From Streptomyces caniscabiei (GTDB lineage: Bacteria; Actinomycetota; Actinomycetes; Streptomycetales; Streptomycetaceae): a stretch of DNA of 64,000 nt. Numbering within the stretch: position 1 is the first letter of the stretch; every line of letters begins with the position of its first letter. Of this stretch, positions 16,487 through 24,851 are shown in pieces. A program made the position numbers and the translations under genes. The stretch covers positions 1 to 64,000 of the forward strand of contig NZ_JABXWI010000020.1 of the NCBI RefSeq assembly GCF_014930365.1. The letters are read 5' to 3'. The notes beneath the pieces were generated by a model that worked only from the letters and a program-made list of their open reading frames with translations, ran no database searches and was not told the origin of the DNA.

Positions 16487-16897
16487 ATGTTCACCGCCAT
16501 CACGCACTCGCAGATCTACGTCCTCGACCAGGACGAGGCCCTCGACTTCTACGTCTGCAAGCTCGGCCTGGAGGTCAACACCGATGTCGACCTGGGCTTC
16601 ATGCGCTGGCTGACCGTCCAGGTGCCCGGCCGGCCGGAGCGCCAGATCCTCCTGGAGAAGCCGGGGCCGCCGGCGCTCTCCGAGGACACCGCGGCACAGG
16701 TCCGCGCACTGCTCACCAAGGGGGCCATGGGCGGCCACCTCATCTTCAGCACGGACGACTGCCGCAAGACCTACGACACCCTCCTCGGCAAGGGCGTCGA
16801 GTTCACCGAGGAGCCCACCGAACGCCCCTACGGCATCGACTGCGGCCTGCGCGACCCGTTCGGCAACAGCATCCGTTTCACCCAGCCGAAGGGCTGA
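16487..16897 (+). CDS. VOC-family protein (glyoxalase/bleomycin-resistance fold)
   Basis: A VOC protein of 136 residues. ITHSQIYVLDQDEALDFYV marks the first half and GVEFTEEPTERPYGIDCGLR plus DPFGNSIRFTQ the second. His at position 6 and the GID…DP-GN-region acidic residues are candidate metal ligands typical of dioxygenase/glyoxalase-like VOC enzymes. It lies 48 bases after the AraC gene with its own leaderless promoter. Substrate unknown. It may bind or detoxify a small molecule sensed through the AraC partner. Confidence 0.83.
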   Translation: MFTAITHSQIYVLDQDEALDFYVCKLGLEVNTDVDLGFMRWLTVQVPGRPERQILLEKPGPPALSEDTAAQVRALLTKGAMGGHLIFSTDDCRKTYDTLLGKGVEFTEEPTERPYGIDCGLRDPFGNSIRFTQPKG

Positions 16898-16930
16898 GCC
16901 GAGCCCGGTCGCTCCCCGGCCGCGGGGGCA

Positions 16931-16953
16931 TTGTCAGTGGTGGGCGGCAGGAT
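16931..16953 (+). promoter_or_regulatory. RecA-independent DNA-damage promoter (PafBC type) of ligA
   Basis: TTGTCAGTG (16931-16939), eight bases, then CAGGAT (16948-16953), six bases before ATG 16960. The layout matches tTGTCRgtg-N8-TAnnnT, known upstream of recA and other damage-inducible genes in mycobacteria and Streptomyces, where PafBC activates. The -10 has C instead of T at its first position. Confidence 0.7.
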
Positions 16954-16959
16954 GGGGGC

Positions 16960-19053
16960 ATGACGACATCAGCTGCAGTGATCGTGGATGCCGCCGCCTA
17001 CGCGCAGGCCGTGGAGGACGCCGTGCGGGCCTCGGCCGCCTACTACACCGGGGGTACGTCGGCGTTGGACGACGACACCTACGACCGGCTCGTGCGCGGT
17101 ATCGCGGCATGGGAGGCCGAGCATCCCGAGGGGACACTGCCCGACTCGCCCACCGGCAAGGTCGCCGGTGGCGCGGTCGAGGGGGACGTGCCGCACACGG
17201 TGGCGATGCTGAGCCTGGACAACGTGTTCTCGGGCGAGGAGTTCACCGTGTGGACGGCGTCGCTGGCCCGGCGGATCGGGCACGACGTGGAGCGGTTCAG
17301 CGTGGAGCCCAAGCTCGACGGGCTCGCGGTCGCCGCGCGCTACACCCAGGGGCGGCTCACCCGGTTGATCACCCGGGGCGACGGGACGGCCGGGGAGGAC
17401 GTCTCGCACGCCATCGGCACCGTCGAGGGGCTGCCGGGCGAGCTGGCCGAGCCGGTGACGGTGGAGGTGCGCGGCGAAGTCCTCATGACCACCGCCCAGT
17501 TCGAGCACGCCAACGAGATACGCACCGAGCACGGCGGGCAGCCCTTCGCGAACCCGCGCAACGCCGCGGCGGGCACCCTGCGCGCCAAGGACCGCGCCTA
17601 CACCGTGCCGATGACGTTCTTCGGGTACGGGCTGCTGGCGCTGCCGGGCACGGACGCCGCCGATGCCGCCCGCCTCGCCGAACTGGCCCACAGCGACCTG
17701 ATGGCCCGCGCCGCCGAGCTGGGCGTCAACACCACCGCGGGTACGGCCGTTCCCGGTGTCACCGCCGCTTCCGTCGAGGAGGTCCTCGCCCGGGTGACGG
17801 AGATCGCCGCGCTGCGGGCCGAGCTGCCCTTCGGGATCGACGGGATCGTCGTCAAGGCCGACCTGGCCGCCGACCAGCAGGCCGCCGGGTCCGGTTCCCG
17901 CGCCCCGCGCTGGGCGATCGCCTACAAGCTGCCCGCCGTCGAGAAGATCACCCGGCTGCTGGAGGTGCAGTGGAACGTCGGCCGCACCGGCATCATCGCG
18001 CCGCGCGGCGTACTGGAGCCCGTCGAGATCGACGGCTCCACCATCACGTACGCCACCCTGCACAACCCGGCCGACATCACCCGCCGCGACCTGCGGCTGG
18101 GCGACCACGTCATGGTGCACCGCGCCGGTGACGTGATCCCGCGCGTGGAGGCGCCCGTCGCCCATCTGCGCACCGGCGACGAACAGCCGATCGTCTTCCC
18201 CGAGGTGTGCCCGAGATGCGGCTCCGGCATCGACACCGGAGAACAGCGCTGGCGCTGCGAGAACGGCCGCAACTGCCATCTGGTGGCCTCCCTGTCGTAC
18301 GCCGTCGGCCGCGACCAGCTCGATGTGGAGGGGCTTGGGCACACCCGGGTCGTCCAGCTCGTCGAGGCGGGCCTGGTGACCGACCTCGCGGATCTCTTCG
18401 CCCTCACCCGGGAGCAGCTCCTCGGCCTGGAGCGCATGGGGGAGACCAGCACCGACAACCTCCTCGCCGCGCTGGAGACGGCCAAGGCGCGGCCGTTGTC
18501 GCGGGTGCTGTGCGCGCTGGGGGTGCGGGGGACGGGACGTTCCATGTCCCGCCGTATCGCGCGGTACTTCGCCACCATGGAGAACCTCCGTGGCGCGGAC
18601 GCCGAGGCGATCCAGCGGGTCGAGGGCATCGGCACCGAGAAGGCCCCGTCGATCGTGGCCGAGCTGGCCGAACTGGCCCCGCTCATCGACAAGCTCGTGG
18701 CGGCCGGGGTGAACATGACCGAGCCGGGCGCCACGCCTCCCGCGCCTGCCGACGAGAACACCGCCGACGCCGAGGAGGGCACCGAGGCCGCGGGCGGGCC
18801 GCTCGCCGGGATGGCCGTGGTGGTCACGGGCGCGATGACCGGGGTGCTGGAGAAGCTCAGCCGCAACCAGATGAACGAACTCATCGAACGGGCCGGGGGC
18901 CGCGCCTCCTCCAGCGTCTCCAAGAAGACGTCCCTGGTCGTCGCGGGTGAGAACGCCGGCTCCAAGCGCGCCAAGGCCGAGACGCTGGGCATCCGCCTGG
19001 CCGGCCCCGACGAGTTCGCCGCGCTGGTGGCCGACTTCCTCACAGCCGAATGA
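16960..19053 (+). CDS. ligA: NAD+-dependent DNA ligase LigA
   Basis: A 697-residue ligase that seals nicks through an NAD+-derived adenylate. Adenylation motif EPKLDGLAV carries the nucleophile Lys118, and domain Ia precedes it. The OB fold contains GDVIPRVEAPV, a Cys4 zinc finger reads CPRCGSG…CENGRNC, HhH repeats follow, and BRCT ends the protein (about 612-697). The length is near the family norm. Neighbours are not the usual essential ligA context, and streptomycetes can carry a second NAD ligase, so this may be an accessory, damage-induced paralogue (inference). Its stop overlaps the convergent phosphatase gene by 14 bases. Confidence 0.95.
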   Translation: MTTSAAVIVDAAAYAQAVEDAVRASAAYYTGGTSALDDDTYDRLVRGIAAWEAEHPEGTLPDSPTGKVAGGAVEGDVPHTVAMLSLDNVFSGEEFTVWTASLARRIGHDVERFSVEPKLDGLAVAARYTQGRLTRLITRGDGTAGEDVSHAIGTVEGLPGELAEPVTVEVRGEVLMTTAQFEHANEIRTEHGGQPFANPRNAAAGTLRAKDRAYTVPMTFFGYGLLALPGTDAADAARLAELAHSDLMARAAELGVNTTAGTAVPGVTAASVEEVLARVTEIAALRAELPFGIDGIVVKADLAADQQAAGSGSRAPRWAIAYKLPAVEKITRLLEVQWNVGRTGIIAPRGVLEPVEIDGSTITYATLHNPADITRRDLRLGDHVMVHRAGDVIPRVEAPVAHLRTGDEQPIVFPEVCPRCGSGIDTGEQRWRCENGRNCHLVASLSYAVGRDQLDVEGLGHTRVVQLVEAGLVTDLADLFALTREQLLGLERMGETSTDNLLAALETAKARPLSRVLCALGVRGTGRSMSRRIARYFATMENLRGADAEAIQRVEGIGTEKAPSIVAELAELAPLIDKLVAAGVNMTEPGATPPAPADENTADAEEGTEAAGGPLAGMAVVVTGAMTGVLEKLSRNQMNELIERAGGRASSSVSKKTSLVVAGENAGSKRAKAETLGIRLAGPDEFAALVADFLTAE

Positions 19054-20269
19054 TCACGAGGGCCGTGTCGTCGGTGGCACTGCCGTGGTGGAGGAGGTCC
19101 AGGAGCAGGGCGTCGGCGAGCAGCTCGGGGGTGGAGCGGCGATGGCGGGTGAGCGCCTCGGCCAGCCGGCCGAGGCTGACGTCGATGTCCTCGTCTCGGC
19201 GTTCGATCAGACCGTCCGTGTAGAGGACGAGGGTGTCGCCCCCCGTGAAGCCGACGGTGGCCTCCGGGCGGAGGGTGTGCTCGGGACGGGCGCCGAGCGG
19301 CGGATCGGTGGCGCCGTCGAGGAAGACGACCGAGCCGTCGCGGCGCAGCAGCGCGGGCGGCAGATGGCCGGCGCTGCTGTAGGTGATCGTGTGGCTGTCG
19401 AAGTCGACGCAGGTCTGCACGGCGGTGGTGTTCTCGGCGCCTTCGACGGAGCGGGCGTACAGGCCGAGCGCGTCCAGTGCCTGGGCGGGACCGTCGGCCA
19501 CCAGGGACGCGGCGCTCAGCGCGCTGCGGAGCTTGCCCATCACGCAGGCGGCGGCCAGCCCGTGCCCGACCACGTCACCGACGGCGATCCCGATACGGTC
19601 CACACCCTCCAGGTCGACCAGGTCGTACCAGTCGCCGCACACGTTCAGCGCCTCCGTCGCCGGCTGGTAGCGGACGGCCGCCCGGTGGTGTCCGAGCGGG
19701 TTGGGCGCGGGCAGCATCGCCTTCTGCAGAGCGAGCGCCACCTCCCGTTCGTGGGCGTGCGCCTCACGCAGCCGTTCGTTGACCTCCTGCAGCTCCCGGG
19801 CGCGGGTGTAGAGCTCGGCCTCCAGCACGCGGGCCCGGTCGCCCGGCGCGCGCTCGCGGGCCCGGATCAGCTCGGTGACCTCCTCAACCTTGTGGATCAG
19901 CAGCACCACCTTCCCGTCGGGGCCGAGGACCGGCGCGTTCACCGGGCTCCAGTACCGCTCCTCCCACTCCCCCGGGCACTGCACCGACTCCACGTCGTAG
20001 CGCTGCAACGCCATCGCGTCCCGCTCGCCGGTCTCCACCACCCTGCCGAGGGAGGCCGCCAGGTTCCGCATCCCGTTCGCGGACGGGTCATCGGGATTGT
20101 CGGGGAACACATCGAAGAGATACCGGCCGACCACCTGCTCGCGGGTGCGTCCCGACATCCGCAGGAACTCCTCGTTCGCGTCCGCGTACACCAGATCGGG
20201 TGTCAGCAGCGCCACCATGCCCGGCAGCGCCTGGAACACCGCCGCGTAGTCGTTCGCCGTATCCGCCAT
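19040..20269 (-). CDS. PAS-domain PP2C/SpoIIE-type serine phosphatase
   Basis: A putative anti-sigma-pathway phosphatase of 409 residues. Residues about 5-110 form a PAS sensor (FQALPGMVALLTPDLVYADA…). A short coiled-coil linker (RARELQEVNERLREAHAHE) follows, then a SpoIIE/PP2C domain with CGDWYDLVDL, VGDVVGHGLAA and a final TDDTALVIIR holding the metal-binding Asp. I start at ATG 20267-20269. An upstream in-frame start would add 19 unsupported residues. Such proteins dephosphorylate anti-anti-sigma factors in SigB-like networks, but no partner gene lies next to it. Confidence 0.9.
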   Translation of the reverse strand: MADTANDYAAVFQALPGMVALLTPDLVYADANEEFLRMSGRTREQVVGRYLFDVFPDNPDDPSANGMRNLAASLGRVVETGERDAMALQRYDVESVQCPGEWEERYWSPVNAPVLGPDGKVVLLIHKVEEVTELIRARERAPGDRARVLEAELYTRARELQEVNERLREAHAHEREVALALQKAMLPAPNPLGHHRAAVRYQPATEALNVCGDWYDLVDLEGVDRIGIAVGDVVGHGLAAACVMGKLRSALSAASLVADGPAQALDALGLYARSVEGAENTTAVQTCVDFDSHTITYSSAGHLPPALLRRDGSVVFLDGATDPPLGARPEHTLRPEATVGFTGGDTLVLYTDGLIERRDEDIDVSLGRLAEALTRHRRSTPELLADALLLDLLHHGSATDDTALVIIRL

Positions 20270-20496
20270 GGTCGCCGCCTCAGCGTCCGTCGTGCTGTGA
20301 TCTCCACCATAGGATCCCGGAGGCACACGGGCGCGGTTCCGTGTTCAGGAAAAAGGCCGGGTCACGCACTGTTGTGTGCATGGGGACACAGCGTCGCGGG
20401 TCCGGCGGGAGCCACCGGAGCCGGGTCACGCAGGGTGAGGAGTTCGTCGCGGTGGCGCCGGTCCGCGTGGCGTACGCGGCCGTGCGGGGCCGCCGC

Positions 20497-21303
20497 TCAG
20501 CATGGCTGTCGCCACACTCCCAGCTCCAGTCGTTTGACCATCGACGAGAGCCTCAGCCGGCGCGACTCGGCGCAGAAGCTGCTCCTGGGTTCGGTGTACT
20601 CCACGTGGAACACGGCCTTGCCGGCCTCGATGAAGGGCGAGAGCCGCGCGCACTCGTCGTACTGGGCGCACTCCTCGTTGACGGCGAAGTCGAAGTCGGC
20701 AAGCAGTTGGGGAATCTGGGGCAGGTCGTTCTTCAGGCCCACCGCCAGGCCACGCTCGTGGGCGATGTCCGCGATCATGCGGTTGTAGGTGAGCTGATCG
20801 CGCGCGGTGAGCGGGAAGCCGGTGTCGTCGCCGTAGCCCTCCATCAGGTCGGGTTCCACCGCGTCGAAGCCCTTGTCCCGGCACATGTCGAAGCGGCGTT
20901 CCATGAGGGGCCGCAGGACGTCCAACTGCCTTATGTCCAGCCAGCGTTCACCCGCCCAGCCGTTCTTCTCGCCGAGCAGGGCGCGTGGGAAGTCGTCCTT
21001 GTCGGGCCGGAAGTCCTCCCAGGCACCGACGTTGATGTAGCAGATCACCTTGCGGCCGTCCCGGTGCAGCCGGGCCACGTCCCGCGCGGAGTTCTCGAAG
21101 CCGTCGATGTCGTAGACGGGCACGTCCGCCGAGGGGTCGACCTTCCCGTCCAGCTGCCACTGCCAGGCGAGACCGGGCCGGGGTCGCCAACGCGGCCCGG
21201 ACCTGGGGTCGGGATCCGGGGCGGGGTCGCCGCCGCAGCCCACCAGGGTCGAGGCCAGCAGGGCGGCCAGCAGCGCCGCGTACCCGAGCGTCGGCCTCCT
21301 CAT
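20497..21303 (-). CDS. GH114-type endo-alpha-1,4-polygalactosaminidase lipoprotein
   Basis: A 268-residue secreted lipoprotein. The signal peptide ends in lipobox LVGC with Cys23. The rest is the GH114/TIM-barrel fold (LAWQWQLDG, VPVYDIDGF, KVICYINVGAWEDFRPD, GFDAVEPDLMEGYGDD, HVEYTE). Acidic residues in DIDG and EPD are the likely catalytic set. GH114 and the hydrolase part of PelA act on alpha-1,4-linked galactosamine polymers. It is the last gene of a minus-strand operon and overlaps the spherulin-like gene by four bases, so I read it as the trimming hydrolase of a Pel-like polymer. Confidence 0.87.
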   Translation of the reverse strand: MRRPTLGYAALLAALLASTLVGCGGDPAPDPDPRSGPRWRPRPGLAWQWQLDGKVDPSADVPVYDIDGFENSARDVARLHRDGRKVICYINVGAWEDFRPDKDDFPRALLGEKNGWAGERWLDIRQLDVLRPLMERRFDMCRDKGFDAVEPDLMEGYGDDTGFPLTARDQLTYNRMIADIAHERGLAVGLKNDLPQIPQLLADFDFAVNEECAQYDECARLSPFIEAGKAVFHVEYTEPRSSFCAESRRLRLSSMVKRLELGVWRQPC

Positions 21304-21962
21304 CGGCCCGTCCCGGTGAGCGCGGGCGTCAACTGGGCCCAGGGGTTGGGTGGTTCACCGGTCACCGGGCCGCAGACGGCGGCGCCCCGGTCGTGCGCGG
21401 TGCGCACGGCGAGCGGTACGAGTGCCTCGGGGACGCCGTAGACGAGGTGGCAGAGCCGTTCGGGCGGGTGGCGCTCGGCCCAGGCGGGTCTGCTGAACGC
21501 CGACACGTACGTCGACCAGTGGCCCTCGAAGGTGACGGTCAGGTCGGCGAGGCGGGCGTACCCCGGGGCCGGGTGGACCCCGGGGTTGAGGACGACGGTG
21601 GCGGCGCCGAGCCGGCGGAGGGCCCGGACGAGCCTGCGGCAGGCGGGCAGGCCGTCCGGGGTGGCCGTCACCTGGTCGAGGAAGCAGCCGTCGGCCGCGT
21701 ACCACTCCTGGTGACGGCGTACGTCGTCGGCGATCTCGGCGCGGTCGCGCACCCCGTAGTCGGTGTCGACGTAGCCGAGCAGCCGGGCCCCGGCCGCGCG
21801 CAGCGCCCCGGCCGCCGCGGTGAACGCGGGGTCGGGGACGTCGCCGGGGCCGTTCGCCGGGTTGAGGACGACGGCGTAGGTACGGGGCGCCGCCCGGATC
21901 AGACGGTGCCAGGCGCCCGGGTCCTCGGCCGGGTGGACGTACAGCGGGATCAGCAGACTCAC
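21300..21962 (-). CDS. Spherulation-specific family 4 (spherulin 4) protein
   Basis: A barrel-like protein of 220 residues: LLIPLYVHPAEDPGAWHRLI at the N-terminus, TYAVVLNPANGPGDVPDP, LLGYVDTDYGVRD, WYAADGCFLDQVTAT. These are the strand motifs of spherulin-4-like proteins, a TIM-barrel family related to GH114/GH135. Members of GH135 cleave galactosaminogalactan, so a role in the same polymer is plausible. No signal peptide is visible from GTG 21960-21962, whose GTGA overlap with the upstream stop supports this start; the enzyme would then be cytoplasmic. Activity unproven. Confidence 0.83.
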   Translation of the reverse strand: MSLLIPLYVHPAEDPGAWHRLIRAAPRTYAVVLNPANGPGDVPDPAFTAAAGALRAAGARLLGYVDTDYGVRDRAEIADDVRRHQEWYAADGCFLDQVTATPDGLPACRRLVRALRRLGAATVVLNPGVHPAPGYARLADLTVTFEGHWSTYVSAFSRPAWAERHPPERLCHLVYGVPEALVPLAVRTAHDRGAAVCGPVTGEPPNPWAQLTPALTGTGR

Positions 21963-23014
21963 GGCGTACGGGCACCTTCCTCGTCGCCCCCGTGTCCGGC
22001 GTCGTCCGAGCCGCTCTCCCACAGCGCGGTGAGCGCGTCGTCCAGGCTGTGGGCCGGCCGCCAGCCGAGGGCCGCCTCCGCGGCGGTGATGTCGGAACAC
22101 TGCCACGACACATCCGCCGACCGGACCGACCCGCCCGCCCGGGCCCCACCGGCCCCCCGCCCGGCCTCGACCGCATCCGGGCCCGCGCCCACAACCGTGC
22201 CCCCGTCCCCTGATGTCCTCGCGTCCGACGGTCTCGTCGCCGAAACCCTCGTCCCCGTCGCGTTCTCCGTGATCCGGCCTCGGAAGCCCGCCTTGTCGGT
22301 CAGGAGGCGGACCAGCTCGCGGACCGGGACGGCGCGGCCGCCGGAGATGTTCAGGACGGGTGGCAGGGGGCCGGGGGCCGTGGCGGCGAGGACGACCGCC
22401 CGGGTGACATCGCGTACGTCGACGAAGTCGCGGTACGCGGAGAGGTCGCCGAGCGGAAGCACGGCCTCGGGGTCCCGGCCCGCGGTGCGGAGCAGGGCGG
22501 CGATACGGCCGGGCAGGCTGGTGCGCGGTGCACCGGGGCCGACCGGGTTGCCGATCCGCAGGACCACCGCGTCCAGGCCGGAGGTGGTGACGGCGACCGT
22601 GCCCGCGAGCTTGGTCGCGCCGTAGGGGGCGAGCGGACGGGTGGCCGCCGCTTCCGTCACCCGGACGTCCGGGACGCCGGGCCCGTACTCGGCGGCCGAC
22701 CCCAGGTGCACCAGCCGTGCGCCGGGGGCGGCCTCCCGGAGCGCCGCGCACAGGACGGCCGGGCCCCGGGCGTTGACCTCGGCGAGGGTGACGGGATCGC
22801 CGCCGGTCGCGCCCGCGCAGTTGACCACGGTGTCGGGCGCGGCCGACGCCAGCGTCTTCGCCAGGTCCGCGGGGCGGACGGTGGCGAGGTCGACGGTGTG
22901 GTCGGCGGTGGGCGCACGGCCGCCGCCGAGGACCAGCGCGCCCGGCAGGGCACGCAGCCCCTCGACGACATGGGCGCCCAGATAGCCGGTGAAACCCAGG
23001 ACGAGAATGCGCAT
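21959..23014 (-). CDS. NAD-dependent epimerase/dehydratase (SDR)
   Basis: An extended-SDR sugar-nucleotide enzyme of 351 residues. The NAD motif VLGFTGYLGAHVVEGL lies at residues 4-19. LVHLGSAAEYG carries the active-site Ser region, PYGATKLAG is the YxxxK motif, and FVDVRDVTRAVVLA is substrate-domain. Residues about 255-300 are a Gly/Ala-rich, disordered-looking insert before the last conserved helix. The start ATG 23012-23014 is seven bases after the nucleotidyltransferase stop. The exact sugar cannot be deduced; it probably supplies the activated sugar of the exopolysaccharide. Confidence 0.85.
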   Translation of the reverse strand: MRILVLGFTGYLGAHVVEGLRALPGALVLGGGRAPTADHTVDLATVRPADLAKTLASAAPDTVVNCAGATGGDPVTLAEVNARGPAVLCAALREAAPGARLVHLGSAAEYGPGVPDVRVTEAAATRPLAPYGATKLAGTVAVTTSGLDAVVLRIGNPVGPGAPRTSLPGRIAALLRTAGRDPEAVLPLGDLSAYRDFVDVRDVTRAVVLAATAPGPLPPVLNISGGRAVPVRELVRLLTDKAGFRGRITENATGTRVSATRPSDARTSGDGGTVVGAGPDAVEAGRGAGGARAGGSVRSADVSWQCSDITAAEAALGWRPAHSLDDALTALWESGSDDAGHGGDEEGARTP

Positions 23015-23021
23015 GCGGTGC

Positions 23022-23735
23022 TCAGGCTCCCTTGAGCAGAAGCGACTTGCGGGTGGTGAACTCGGCGTTGGCCCGGTCGTAGTCGTCCGGACGGCCTATG
23101 TCCAGCCAGTACCCGTCGAAGTCGTAGGCGTGCGGCTGGTTCCGGGCCCGTATCAGGTCGAGCACCAACTCGTCGAAGCCCAGCGGCAGTCCGGGGGTGT
23201 AGCCCTCCAGGGTCGAGCGGGACACGCCGTAGACGCCCATGGAGACGCGGTAGTCCATGCTCGGCTTCTCGGTGAAGGCGACGACCTTGGTGTCGTCGGT
23301 GGTCAGGACACCGAAGTCGATGTGGACCTTGCGGGCGTAGGTGGCGATGGTGAGCGGCGCCCCGGACTCCCGGTGCCGGTGCAGGACGTCGGCGTAGTCG
23401 AGGTCGGTGAGGATGTCGCCGTTCATCACGAGGAACGACTCGGGCAGCTTCTCGCGCAGGTTGAGCAGCGGGCCCATGGTGCCGAGGGGGCTCTCCTCGG
23501 GGGCGTAGTCGACGGTCAGGTCCCACTGGGAGCCGTCGCCGACGTAGGCGCGGATGATCTCGCCGAGGTGGCCGATGGCGATGGTGGCATGGGTGAAGCC
23601 GGCCGTGGAGAGCTGGCGCAGCACGATCTCCAGGATGGCGTGCTGGTCGCCGATGGGGACGAGCGGCTTCGGCAGCGCGGTCGTGTAGGGCCGCAGCCGG
23701 ACGCCCTTGCCTCCCGCCAGGATCACTGCGTGCAT
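23022..23735 (-). CDS. Sugar-phosphate nucleotidyltransferase
   Basis: A nucleotidyltransferase of 237 residues making an NDP-sugar from a sugar 1-phosphate and NTP. The signature VILAGGKGVRLRPYTTALPK at residues 4-23 is diagnostic (GGxGxR-LxPxTxxxPK), VMNGDILTDLDY gives the metal-binding Asp, and FTEKPS and YWLDIGRPDDY complete the family set. It lacks the C-terminal beta-helix of acetyltransferase-fused forms. AAGGAGGAG upstream of ATG 23733-23735 fixes the start. It lies within the polysaccharide operon, 40 bases after the dehydratase gene. Confidence 0.9.
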   Translation of the reverse strand: MHAVILAGGKGVRLRPYTTALPKPLVPIGDQHAILEIVLRQLSTAGFTHATIAIGHLGEIIRAYVGDGSQWDLTVDYAPEESPLGTMGPLLNLREKLPESFLVMNGDILTDLDYADVLHRHRESGAPLTIATYARKVHIDFGVLTTDDTKVVAFTEKPSMDYRVSMGVYGVSRSTLEGYTPGLPLGFDELVLDLIRARNQPHAYDFDGYWLDIGRPDDYDRANAEFTTRKSLLLKGA

Positions 23736-23775
23736 GGTGCTCCTCCTTGGTCGATGTGCTTCTGCCGGACGGGAG

Positions 23776-24777
23776 TCAGATGTTGTAGATGCCGGTCTTG
23801 TAGCGGGCGAGGTTGGCCGGGTCACGGAAGAACTCCACGGTGTGCGCGAGGCCTTGCTCCAGGGTGTGTGCGGGCTGCCAGCCGGTGGCGGCGGTCAGTC
23901 GGCTCGCGTCCGCGACGAGCCGCATCACCTCGGAGTTCGCGGGCCGGATGCGGGCCTCGTCCTCACGGACGTCGAGTTCGCTGTCCATGACCTTGCCGAT
24001 CAGCGCGACGAGGTCGCCGACGGAGATCTCGCCGCCGGTGCCGGCGTTGAAGGTGCGGCCGACGACCTGCTCGGCGGGCGCGGTGCCGACGGTGAGGAAC
24101 GCCTGCGCGGTGTCCTTGACGAAGGTGAAGTCCCGGGTGGGGCGCAGATCGCCGAGGGTGATGGTGCGCTCCCCCGCGGCGACCTGGCCGATGACCGTGG
24201 GGATCACCGCGCGCATCGACTGGCGGGGCCCGAAGGTGTTGAAGGGTCTCAGGGTCACGACGGGGGTTTCGAAGCTCGCGTGGTAGCTGTCGGCGAGCCG
24301 GTCGCCGCCGGCCTTGGAGGCGGCGTACGGGGACTGGGTGTTGATGGGGTGGTCCTCGGTGATCGGCACGGTCCGGGCGGTGCCGTAGGTCTCGCTGGTG
24401 GAGGTGTGGACCAGACGGGGCGTGCCGAGGGCGCGGACGGCCTCCAGGACGTTGAGGGTGCCGGTGACATTGGTGTCCACGTAGCTGTGGGGTGCCTGGT
24501 AGGAGTACGGGATCGCGATGAGGGCGGCCAGGTGGTAGGCGGTGTCGGCGCCGTCGAGGAGACCGCGGACCGAGCCGGGGTCTCGGACGTCGCCGAGGAC
24601 GATCTCGACCTGGTCGAGGACGTCGGGGTGCAGGGTCTCCAGCCAGCCGTAGGAGGAGAAGGAGTTGTACTGGGCCATGGCCCGGACCCGGTGTCCGGAG
24701 GCGACGAGCGCCTCGGTCAGGTGGGAGCCGATGAAACCCTCGGCTCCGGTGACGGCGGCGAGCGGTGCGGAGGTCAA
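23776..24777 (-). CDS. NAD-dependent 4,6-dehydratase-like SDR (LegB-like)
   Basis: An extended SDR of 333 residues. NAD site VTGAEGFIGSHLTEAL, then the characteristic AQYNSFSSYGWLE segment that I associate with LegB-type NDP-sugar 4,6-dehydratases. TSTSETYG and PYAASKAGGDRL hold the Ser/Tyr-x3-Lys triad, and FTFVKDTAQAFL follows. Translation probably starts at TTG 24775-24777, with GGAAGGA nine bases upstream. The LegB resemblance suggests a deoxy amino sugar rather than simple 4-epimerisation, but I cannot confirm substrate. It is in the same operon as the sugar nucleotidyltransferase. Confidence 0.85.
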   Translation of the reverse strand: MTSAPLAAVTGAEGFIGSHLTEALVASGHRVRAMAQYNSFSSYGWLETLHPDVLDQVEIVLGDVRDPGSVRGLLDGADTAYHLAALIAIPYSYQAPHSYVDTNVTGTLNVLEAVRALGTPRLVHTSTSETYGTARTVPITEDHPINTQSPYAASKAGGDRLADSYHASFETPVVTLRPFNTFGPRQSMRAVIPTVIGQVAAGERTITLGDLRPTRDFTFVKDTAQAFLTVGTAPAEQVVGRTFNAGTGGEISVGDLVALIGKVMDSELDVREDEARIRPANSEVMRLVADASRLTAATGWQPAHTLEQGLAHTVEFFRDPANLARYKTGIYNI

Positions 24778-24851
24778 CTGGTGTGTCCTTCCGGTCGGTG
24801 GTGTGGGGGGTGGCACGTGGGGGGTGTGCGGTGGTCGGGTGGGCACGGGGC

